This document shows, piece by piece, positions 1 through 6,527 of a stretch of 9,192 nt of DNA (the first letter of the stretch is position 1; each line of letters begins with the position of its first letter). Under the pieces are notes generated by a model. The model was not told the DNA's origin. It made no database searches and saw only the letters and a list, made by a program, of their open reading frames with translations. The position numbers and the translations under genes were made by a program. Source of the DNA: Polyangia bacterium (GTDB lineage Bacteria; Myxococcota_A; Polyangia; Polyangiales; Polyangiaceae); assembly GCA_030433055.1 (NCBI GenBank), contig JAUILJ010000248.1, positions 1-9,192 of the forward strand. Reading direction: 5' to 3'.

Positions 1-112
1 CCCCGTACCGCCGGTGCCGCTGCCAGCGTTTCCGGTGCCGCCCGTGCTCCCGCCAGCGCCTGCGGTGCCGCCGTTTCCGGTGCCGCCCGCGCCGCCGCTG
101 GTGCTCCCCGAG
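1..112 (-). repeat. Gly/Thr/Asn-rich coding repeat with 45-nt period
   Basis: The end of the RCC1/TIG lipoprotein gene inside the window is low-complexity and Gly-rich, with the peptide word GGTGN recurring 15 residues apart. On the plus strand the 17-mer gtttccggtgccgcccg occurs at 28-44 and again at 73-89, a spacing of 45 nt, with shorter ggtgccgc words between. The tract continues to the left edge, so its full length and whatever it joins are unknown. Such tracts are common flexible linkers in myxobacterial secreted proteins. Confidence 0.7.
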
Positions 113-2022
113 TCGTAGGTGAACGCGTTGTTGAGTGTCGACTTGAGTCCGTCGGCGTTCTCCGCCTCGATGGGTACCGGGCCATCGGCGTGCGCTGGCA
201 TCGTGATTCCGATGGTGGTGGGGTCGACGTAGGTGGTGGTCACATCGACGCCATCCACGCGGATGGTGGTGTTCCACTCGTAGTCGGTGCCAGTGAGCAC
301 GACCGCAGTTCCCGCGGCGCCGGTGCTCGGGGCCACGCTGGTCGTTGCAGGCGCTGCCTTGTACTGGAAGCCGTTGTCCAGCTGATCACTCTGGCCGTCG
401 CTGTTGGTGACGACGATGTTCACGAAACCTGCGGCGTGTGCTGGGCTCACGGCGGTCGCTTCAGTCGCGGAGACCCACGAGACGTTGCTGGCAGGTGTGC
501 CACCGAAGGTCACGCTGAGGCCGCTCTTCATGCTGCTGCCCTGCAAGGTCACGGTCGTGCCGCCAGCGAGGGGCCCCGACGCTGGCGACGCTCCGTAGAC
601 CTGAGGCGGCGGCTGAAAGCTGAATGCGTCTTTCAGCACGCCGCGCTTGGAACCCGTGTTCTCGATCCGCACGTCGACCGTTGCCTCGTAGAAGGTCGGC
701 GCTGTGGCCAGCAGCTCCCCCGAGTTCACGAACGAGACCGCCGTCGCTTCGGTGTCGTCGAAGAACACCCGGGTGCTCCCCGTGAAGTTTTCCCCGAAGA
801 AACTCACCTGCGTGCCACCGAGGGTCGAGCCGACCGTGGGGCTGATGGAGTTCAGGCGCGGTAGCCCGCAGAAATCGATAGCGATGGGCACGCTGCTCGG
901 GCCTTGACCGTCGAGGAAGCCTCCGCCGCCCCAGCACATCAGCTCGTTGCTCGAGGTCACCACGCACGCCGCGCCTTCGCTGGCGTGGATCGACACCGCG
1001 CCGCCGGTGGTGCCCAGCGTGCCGCTCACGGGCTGGGGGGTCGTGACAGGGGCATCCGCGTCCACCCCGTCGCCCAGGCGACCGTGGTCTTGCCAGCCCC
1101 AACACCACACGGTCGTGTCTGCTTTGATGGCGCAGCATGAGCGCACCGAAGCATCCACGTCGTTGACCGTGCCGATGGTCGTGATTTCTTGGGGTGACGG
1201 CTGGTTCGACTGGTTGCCCACGCCAACGTGCCCATCGGCGTTGTCACCCCAGCAGTAGAGCTTCTTGGCGTTGTCGATGGCGCAGGTGAAGAAGCCGCCC
1301 GCAGACACCTTGTCCACGTTGGTCATCACCTGGATGGGGCCGAGCTGAGGGTCGTTGAAGTCGCCTCGGCCGATCTCACCGTAGCTGTTGTTGCCCCAGC
1401 ACCACAGCGTGTCGTCGCTCTTCTTGGCGCATGCGTGCCAAAACCCTGCGGAAACTTGCTCGACGGTCGCGCCGAGCGCTCCGACCTGGATCGGGGTGAG
1501 GGACTGCGTGGTGTTGGTCTGGCCTAGCTGGCCATGAGAGTTGTCGCCCCAGCACCAGACCGTGTTGTCGAGCTTGAGCGCGCAGGAGAAGTCGTTGCTG
1601 GTGACGACCTGCTTGACCTGATTGCCCAGCGCCGTGACCTGGACCGGATCGGGCTGCTGGATGGTGTTGCCGTTGCCCACCTGGCCAGAGTCGTTCGACC
1701 CCCAGCACCAGGCGGTGTGATCGCTGCGCACCACGCACCACGTGAGCGCCTCTCCGTCGATGCTGCCCAGGCTCTCGATCTGATCGAGGCCCTCGTATTT
1801 CTGCGCTGGATATCCTCGCCAGAGCGTACCGTCGGTTTGGAGACCCACCCAGCCGACGCCGATGTCGCCTTCTCCCTCGACGCTCTTTACGCAGTTGCTG
1901 AAGGCTTGCTGGGTGTTGGAGGTGAGTTCGTCCGGAGGCTCAGCGTCGCTGCCGCAAGCCGCGGGCAGCGCCACACAAGTGAGCACCAAAAGGGAACTGA
2001 AGCGACGCGCGTACTTGGCCAA
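1..2022 (-). CDS. RCC1-repeat / IPT-TIG domain lipoprotein (3' end outside window)
   Basis: An uninterrupted frame gives 674 codons from a TTG start to the left edge, with no stop inside the window. The TTG is the only possible start: an in-frame TGA lies 15 nt upstream, and a weak AAGG (2035-2038) sits about 12 nt before it. The N-terminus is a lipoprotein signal (KYARR, hydrophobic core, lipobox LPAAC), which puts the lipidated Cys at residue 23. Residues about 55-370 are RCC1-type repeats of about 50 residues: one degenerate blade (LWRG at 67-70) and six with a W/Y/M-C-W-G core at 106, 157, 208, 257, 307 and 363. Each of the six has a second Cys exactly ten residues earlier. Three IPT/TIG domains follow (about 391-468, 476-554, 560-636), then a Gly/Thr/Asn-rich tract from 637. 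The family forms beta-propellers and immunoglobulin-like folds used for binding. A surface or adhesin-like role is inferred, and the ligand is unknown. Confidence 0.9.
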   Translation of the reverse strand, partial: MAKYARRFSSLLVLTCVALPAACGSDAEPPDELTSNTQQAFSNCVKSVEGEGDIGVGWVGLQTDGTLWRGYPAQKYEGLDQIESLGSIDGEALTWCVVRSDHTAWCWGSNDSGQVGNGNTIQQPDPVQVTALGNQVKQVVTSNDFSCALKLDNTVWCWGDNSHGQLGQTNTTQSLTPIQVGALGATVEQVSAGFWHACAKKSDDTLWCWGNNSYGEIGRGDFNDPQLGPIQVMTNVDKVSAGGFFTCAIDNAKKLYCWGDNADGHVGVGNQSNQPSPQEITTIGTVNDVDASVRSCCAIKADTTVWCWGWQDHGRLGDGVDADAPVTTPQPVSGTLGTTGGAVSIHASEGAACVVTSSNELMCWGGGGFLDGQGPSSVPIAIDFCGLPRLNSISPTVGSTLGGTQVSFFGENFTGSTRVFFDDTEATAVSFVNSGELLATAPTFYEATVDVRIENTGSKRGVLKDAFSFQPPPQVYGASPASGPLAGGTTVTLQGSSMKSGLSVTFGGTPASNVSWVSATEATAVSPAHAAGFVNIVVTNSDGQSDQLDNGFQYKAAPATTSVAPSTGAAGTAVVLTGTDYEWNTTIRVDGVDVTTTYVDPTTIGITMPAHADGPVPIEAENADGLKSTLNNAFTYDSGSTSGGAGGTGNGGTAGAGGSTGGTGNAGSGTGGTG

Positions 2023-2097
2023 AGTACCACGTAGCCTTCAGTGGATCGGCCGCGGGGGCAACCGTGTTTGGGCTGTGAAGCGCCCCAGTTCGTGCAA

Positions 2098-2111
2098 ACC
2101 CACATGTGGGT
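2098..2111. promoter_or_regulatory. perfect 14-bp palindrome between two lipoprotein genes
   Basis: ACCCACATGTGGGT is a perfect inverted repeat with no spacer. It lies in the 99-bp gap between the stop of the heparinase-like gene and the TTG start of the RCC1 lipoprotein gene, about 76 nt upstream of that start. A spacer-free palindrome suits a dimeric regulator site better than a terminator, since there is no loop and no T-tract. The function is inferred only and no regulator gene is adjacent. It could also be chance in GC-rich DNA. Confidence 0.3.
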
Positions 2112-2121
2112 GCCGGCGGGC

Positions 2122-4287
2122 CTACTCCTGGAGGATGACCAGGCCGGCCTCGTTCGGCGCCGTGTTTCCAGGGCTGACGCTGACTCGCGTTTGACCGCCG
2201 TCGTGACTCACCACCACTTGGACGGGCTGCTCGACGTTGCAGATGACATGGAGCCGCGCGTCACCGCTGACCTGATAGCTGAACGGGAGTGCGGCGGCAT
2301 GACCCAAGCTTCGAGCAGAAAACGCCAGGCTGGCGTTCCCAATGCGCAACGCCGCGACGTCTGCGGTGTCAGCGCTTGCCAGCGCGGTATCGATGCTTGG
2401 AGCGGCGCCACTGGCCACCTCCAACACACCCAGGAAGCGGCCGTTGGCTTCGCTGCCCGAGACTGGGCGTACAGCGACCCGGTACGAGCTGCTGCTGTCT
2501 TCTTCCAGGTCGCTGTCCTGCGTGACGCTGGCGTCGCCACCCAGCAGCATGCGCAGGGCAATTCCACCTCCACCGTGAGTGGCTTGGTATTCCGTGCCTC
2601 CGCTCACTGGGTTGGCGCTCGGCGCTTCGGCGAAGTGCACCCGGAAGTCGTAGGCGCGGCTCGGATCTTTGGGTGCCACGCGGTCGTAAGCGATCAGCGT
2701 GTTGGGTTTCAAGTACACGAGCTCACGGGTGTATTCATTGACCAGAGTCAGAGTCTCTGACTCGGGGTGCTCCGTGAAGACTCCTGTCGCGTCGACGTTC
2801 ACGTAGGTCAGCCGCTCGTCATCGAACGCGGTCTTCAGCCCAGGGATCTCGCGCCCGCGACGCTCCGAGCCTTCAACGTGCACCATGTTGTGAGCGTCCG
2901 ACGACCAGCTCAACCCGGAGTTCGAGTAGGTCGCTGCGTCCACCGCGAGCCAGTCATGTTTCCATAGGGTAAAAGATCCGACGTCCTGGTGCTGGTGGCT
3001 CTGATCGATGATCGGATAACCGCTGACGGCTAGACTCGTGGCGTCGTCATCCCAACCGCTGCGCGACGTCACGAAGCCGGTTCCCGGAGCGATGTAGGCG
3101 GGAGGCAGCTGCTTCGCTTCGAGCGTATCTCCTTCCGTGCGGAAAATTAAATCATACCAGTACGCGGTGCGGTCGTTGAAGGACGGCCCGGTGTAGTCGG
3201 GGACGACACGGGTGAGGTACCAGCGCGCGAGTTGCCGGGCGCGCGAACTGCCGCTCCAGTAGCCCACCATCTGGAGGTACTCTCGATCGTGGGGGGTCAC
3301 TGGCATGTCGACGTCCCGCGGCAGGTCACCTGCCGGGTAGATCGCGGTGAAGCCCGGTTGAGCCTGGTAGACGGCATAGTCCACGCTCTCGGGGAAGAAC
3401 GGGCTGCTGTTGAAGTAGTTCGGCCCACCCATCGAGGCGATCACGCTCAGCGCGGCGTACAGGCGCTGCTTGGCTCGCTGTCCATAGTTGACCCCCTCTG
3501 GCCAGTCGCCGCCGCGCGCCCTCGTTTCGGTGTAGGCGATCACACCGTCGCTCTTCTCGAGCTTGTCCTGCAGCAACGTCAGGTAGGCGTCGGAGCGCGC
3601 CACGCCAGCTTCCTTCAAGGCGAAACCAGCAAATGCCGTGCCTTCGAGAAATGCCATGTGGTAATTATTGCCGGGGTCGTCGAGGCCCCAGCCGCTGCCC
3701 TGGTTCTCGAACCAGAGCTCATCGGTCCACTTCACCATGAAGTCGGTCAGGGTCCGCCGCTGCGCGTCGCTGAGGGCGTCCGCGCAGTAGTTCAGGACTA
3801 CGGCGACTTCGCGCATCCGATCGCCGTAGTGCAGGTAGGAGTCGTTGGCGACGTCGTCGGCAGCCATGCTCTGCTCAGCCCAGCGATAGGCCAGGTTCGC
3901 GTAGCTTGGCTGCTTGGTGAGCAGGTAGACGAGCGCCGCGTTCTCTGGGCTCGAGGTGTAGATGTCGAAGTCTTCACCGTCCTCGTCGACGTTGGCCTCA
4001 AGCAGCGCCCACTCGGGGGCGTTGGCAGCGACTCGGGCTTCGATCTCCGCCATCCGCGTCTTCGTGATCAGCAAGAACCCGCTGGCGTCTCGCGGGGGTG
4101 ATGTGTCCTCGCCCCCGTTGCCCCCGTAGTTACCGCCACCGAAGCCGCTGCCTCCATTGCCCCCGCTTCCAATAGGCTGCCCCGAGGAGCCAGACTCCTC
4201 GCCGCAGGCGACGCATGCGAGCAGGGAACCGATGACAGTCCACGCTGCAAAAGCACGGGCGGAACGAGAGGTCGACTTACCAAGCAT
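2122..4287 (-). CDS. heparinase II/III-family polysaccharide lyase lipoprotein
   Basis: The 721-residue product is probably an outer-envelope enzyme that cleaves acidic polysaccharide by beta-elimination. The ATG at 4287 was chosen because it gives a compact lipoprotein signal (KSTSRSAR, hydrophobic core, Cys at 25 or 28 in LLACVAC). An in-frame GTG at 4311 would add eight residues and lacks a clear ribosome site. A Gly/Ser-rich spacer covers residues 29-70. An alpha/alpha-toroid-like region (about 72-385) contains NNYH (207-210) and GGDWPEGVNYG (259-269). The following beta-sandwich region has SRSGW (408-412), HQHQDVGSF (431-439) and AHNMVHVEG (465-473), the typical heparinase II/III C-terminal signature. 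By motif order, candidate catalytic residues are N208/H210, Y268 and H431/H433. Substrate cannot be read from sequence: heparin-like, alginate-like and other uronic-acid polymers are all possible. It lies upstream of the RCC1 lipoprotein gene and may be co-transcribed with it. Confidence 0.88.
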   Translation of the reverse strand: MLGKSTSRSARAFAAWTVIGSLLACVACGEESGSSGQPIGSGGNGGSGFGGGNYGGNGGEDTSPPRDASGFLLITKTRMAEIEARVAANAPEWALLEANVDEDGEDFDIYTSSPENAALVYLLTKQPSYANLAYRWAEQSMAADDVANDSYLHYGDRMREVAVVLNYCADALSDAQRRTLTDFMVKWTDELWFENQGSGWGLDDPGNNYHMAFLEGTAFAGFALKEAGVARSDAYLTLLQDKLEKSDGVIAYTETRARGGDWPEGVNYGQRAKQRLYAALSVIASMGGPNYFNSSPFFPESVDYAVYQAQPGFTAIYPAGDLPRDVDMPVTPHDREYLQMVGYWSGSSRARQLARWYLTRVVPDYTGPSFNDRTAYWYDLIFRTEGDTLEAKQLPPAYIAPGTGFVTSRSGWDDDATSLAVSGYPIIDQSHQHQDVGSFTLWKHDWLAVDAATYSNSGLSWSSDAHNMVHVEGSERRGREIPGLKTAFDDERLTYVNVDATGVFTEHPESETLTLVNEYTRELVYLKPNTLIAYDRVAPKDPSRAYDFRVHFAEAPSANPVSGGTEYQATHGGGGIALRMLLGGDASVTQDSDLEEDSSSSYRVAVRPVSGSEANGRFLGVLEVASGAAPSIDTALASADTADVAALRIGNASLAFSARSLGHAAALPFSYQVSGDARLHVICNVEQPVQVVVSHDGGQTRVSVSPGNTAPNEAGLVILQE

Positions 4288-4497
4288 TGGCTCGGGTGTA
4301 CCCCGCTTCACTACATTTGGCTACTAGCCAGGGCTTGGAGCACTGCTTCTTTCGTCCACGCCACCCCCGCGCGACCGTGTGACAATCGAAGGCCTGTCGC
4401 TCGATCGGGGTGACCATCCCTGTCTTCGTGGCGCGCCCTGACCTCGCGGGTTCGACACCTGGGATGCAGCGCTCGACTTTTCAAGGGCCCACTCTTC

Positions 4498-5076
4498 ATG
4501 ACGACACAGCGACCTTCAGGACACCTTCACCAGCTTGGTTTTTGGGGGTTAGGGCTGTCGGCGCTGGTTGGCTGTGCGTTGCTCGGTCGTTCCGCAGCAG
4601 CTGACATTGCGCCGCGTCCGCCCGCGCACGTCGCGCCGGCCAGGAACGGTTCCAAGCCGGTTTTCCACGGCGATTTATCCAAGCTGAAGCCGGCGCCATC
4701 CGCCAGCGCCGAGGCGTCTACCTCTGGGGTGCCTAGCGCTTCCGCGGAGGCGCCGGCGAGCGCGGCCCCGATCGCCAGTGAGAGCTCGCCTGCAAGTGAC
4801 GGCGCGGCGCGTTCCCCGGAGGAAGCACAGCCGGCGCCGTCAGCAGCGATCCCGGCGGCGGGGCAGGTGGCGGATAACCCCGGGGAACCGCCGAAGGCGC
4901 ACGCCGGGGGACCCGACGTGCGCGCCGCGCGCGCGAGCTTCATCGTTGCAGCCGCGTTTCTGGGGGTGCTTGCGGCGTTCTGGATGTTGATGCGCTGGCG
5001 GAAGAGCCGCCTGTACGCGAAGATCGCCGCGATGGAGGCGGCTGAGGAGGCCGATCAGAGCTCTGCCGAGACGTGA
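4498..5076 (+). CDS. small exported single-span membrane protein, Pro/Ala/Ser-rich
   Basis: The 192-residue product matches no family I recognise. AAGGG at 4483-4487 is well placed before the ATG. An N-terminal hydrophobic stretch (residues 12-30) acts as a signal sequence. Either signal peptidase I cuts after SAAA (about residue 35), or LVGC (23-26) is a lipobox with Cys26 lipidated; the hydrophobic ALLG after the Cys makes the second less certain. Residues 36-140 are Pro/Ala/Ser/Glu-rich and probably disordered, with the word PSASAEA near 67-73 and again at 79-85. A clear transmembrane helix spans 147-165, followed by basic RWRKSR and an acidic Ala/Glu tail, so the C-terminus should be cytoplasmic. 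It is divergent from the lyase gene and about 190 bp upstream of the vWA gene on the same strand. The role is unknown; a periplasm-spanning stalk is possible. Confidence 0.8.
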   Translation: MTTQRPSGHLHQLGFWGLGLSALVGCALLGRSAAADIAPRPPAHVAPARNGSKPVFHGDLSKLKPAPSASAEASTSGVPSASAEAPASAAPIASESSPASDGAARSPEEAQPAPSAAIPAAGQVADNPGEPPKAHAGGPDVRAARASFIVAAAFLGVLAAFWMLMRWRKSRLYAKIAAMEAAEEADQSSAET

Positions 5077-5140
5077 GCGTCGCGCTGGAAGTGGTTTCCA
5101 CGTCGGTGAGCGCGGCGTCTGGGTGGCCCGACTTGTGAGA

Positions 5141-5167
5141 GCTGGCGGGCGCCGCCTGGCTGCCAGC
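5141..5167 (+). other. GC-rich inverted repeat between two plus-strand genes
   Basis: GCTGGC (5141-5146) pairs with GCCAGC (5162-5167) around a 15-nt GC-rich interior that can form an alternative stem, GGCGG (5144-5148) with CCGCC (5152-5156). It lies about 65 nt after the stop of the small membrane protein gene and about 105 nt before the vWA start. There is no run of T after it, so it is not a standard intrinsic terminator. It may be a weak pause or RNA-stabilising hairpin, or chance. Confidence 0.2.
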
Positions 5168-5270
5168 ACCGCCAGTCGACGCCGAACGCGGGGTTGCGCC
5201 GCAGTGAGCTGAAATGCAGACGAATTTGGGCTGCTGCGATCCGGCACGCGGCCTGCAAACGGCTGCGGTC

Positions 5271-6521
5271 ATGTCGCGCCGCACGCTCCGGGTCAGTTAC
5301 TTTTGTTCGATCGTTGGCATGCTCTTGGTGGCCTGCTCCGCTGCCGAACAAGCCAGTCTGGATCCGGGAGGAAAAGCCTGTGCAGGCACCTGCGGAGCGG
5401 CTCTCGACGCGGGCCTGATGCTGCCCTCACCGCGTCATCCAGTGGGGTTCGTCGAGGGAGAACGCCACGACAGCGGTGCGGTCGACGCCGCCGTGGATGC
5501 ATCGCCCGAAGCCGGGTCCGCCTGCGATCCCACAGCGCTGTGCGCCACTGGCGAGCTGGAGGCGCTTGCTCCACGGGTCCTGTTACTGGTTGATCGGTCT
5601 GGAAGCATGACCTACGCCTTCTCTGCCGGAGCCACGCGTTGGCAGGCGCTCTCGCAGGTGCTCACCGAGCCTGACGTCGGCGTGATCGGGCGCTTCGAGC
5701 GTGACGTGGAGTTCGCGCTGGCCTTCTACACTTACCGCGGAGAAGCGAGCGCGAGCTGCGCGGTTCTGAGCGATGTTTTCCAGGCGGATTATCAGGCGGC
5801 GTTCCTGGAGCACCCACCGCTGCTCGATGGTCAGACGCCTACTGCCGAGGCCCTGGAGCAAGCCGGGGCCCTGCTGCGTGCTCCCTTCCCAGGCGCGTCC
5901 ACTGACGCCGGGACGCCAGACGCGGGCGCGCCTTCAGACAGTGGTTCAGCGGATGGCGCCGCAGAACTGGATGGCGCGCCCGCCACCGGAGCGAAGCAGG
6001 TGCCGAGCGCCATCATCCTAGCGACTGACGGCATGCCAGACTCTTGCCTCGAGCAGAAGGTCGATACAGAAGGAAGCGCCGCCGCCCAGCGGGCGATCGC
6101 TGCCCAGGTCGTGGAGCGAGCTCGGTCGCTCTACGACGACGGGATCCGCACTTATGTCGTGGGGGTTGGTGCCGCGCTCCAGCGGGAGCATCTGCAGGCG
6201 TTGGCCAACGCCGGCATCGGCTACGATCCGCTGGCAGGCAACGGCCAACCGGGAACGGTGTACCAGGCGGGTGACAGCGCGGCGTTGCGAGCGGCGTTCG
6301 ACGACCACATGGCCACGCTGCGCAGCTGCGGCTTCCCGCTCGATCGACCAGTGAGCGACCCCGCGTTGGCCGAGGTGTCTCTGGATGGTCGCGCCCTCGA
6401 GTGGGGAAAGGACTGGCTACTCGACGGCGAGGACAGCGTGCGTTTGATAGGTGACGCTTGCGAGCAGCTCAAGCGCTCGGGCGGTCACGTGCGCGCTCAA
6501 GTTCCGTGCGGATGTGAATAG
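5271..6521 (+). CDS. von Willebrand factor A domain lipoprotein
   Basis: The 416-residue product starts at the ATG at 5271, chosen because MSRRTLR plus a hydrophobic core leads directly to the lipobox LVAC (Cys22). An ATG at 5214 in the same frame would put 19 unrelated residues before the signal. Residues 23-95 are an Asp/Ala/Gly-rich spacer with Cys pairs at 37/41 and 85/91. The vWA domain runs from about 102 to 352. Its metal-site motif is DRSGS (D108, S110, S112), with T189 in GQTPT and D253 in LATDG, so the metal-ion-dependent adhesion site looks complete. A 38-residue insert (206-243), rich in Asp-Ala-Gly, interrupts the domain. The tail carries Cys 353, 397, 413 and 415 and the DPxxxxVxLDG-like pattern found in many myxobacterial vWA proteins. 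It probably binds a protein or glycan at the envelope; the partner is unknown. Its stop is 6 bp from the stop of the convergent kinase gene. Confidence 0.88.
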   Translation: MSRRTLRVSYFCSIVGMLLVACSAAEQASLDPGGKACAGTCGAALDAGLMLPSPRHPVGFVEGERHDSGAVDAAVDASPEAGSACDPTALCATGELEALAPRVLLLVDRSGSMTYAFSAGATRWQALSQVLTEPDVGVIGRFERDVEFALAFYTYRGEASASCAVLSDVFQADYQAAFLEHPPLLDGQTPTAEALEQAGALLRAPFPGASTDAGTPDAGAPSDSGSADGAAELDGAPATGAKQVPSAIILATDGMPDSCLEQKVDTEGSAAAQRAIAAQVVERARSLYDDGIRTYVVGVGAALQREHLQALANAGIGYDPLAGNGQPGTVYQAGDSAALRAAFDDHMATLRSCGFPLDRPVSDPALAEVSLDGRALEWGKDWLLDGEDSVRLIGDACEQLKRSGGHVRAQVPCGCE

Positions 6522-6527
6522 GTCTGG

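Noticed and set aside
1..112. Possible CRISPR-like or other non-coding repeat array
   Set aside because: The repeats are in frame with the lipoprotein gene and encode Gly-rich peptide; there are no unique spacers between identical repeats.
190..864. Plus-strand open frame (224 codons) near the left edge
   Set aside because: The minus strand here encodes recognisable IPT/TIG domains; the plus-strand product is Arg/Gly/His-rich with no family features.
461..1138. Minus-strand open frame (225 codons) in another frame from the RCC1/TIG gene
   Set aside because: Its product is Arg-rich and shapeless, while the overlapping frame gives clean RCC1 and TIG repeats without stops.
2041..2760. Plus-strand open frame (239 codons) spanning the lyase end and the gap
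   Set aside because: It is mostly antisense to the lyase C-terminus, with no ribosome site or recognisable domain.
3232..4101. Plus-strand open frame (289 codons) opposite the lyase gene
   Set aside because: It is antisense to conserved heparinase motifs, has no plausible signal or domain, and is explained by GC-biased third positions.
4288..4497. Divergent promoter pair in the gap between the lyase and small membrane protein genes
   Set aside because: No clear -35/-10 or sigma-54 type pair could be read on either strand. Promoters must exist nearby but cannot be placed from sequence alone.
5086..5100. Short inverted repeat TGGAA-GTGGT-TTCCA after the small membrane protein gene
   Set aside because: A five-pair stem with no T-tract is too weak to call a terminator.
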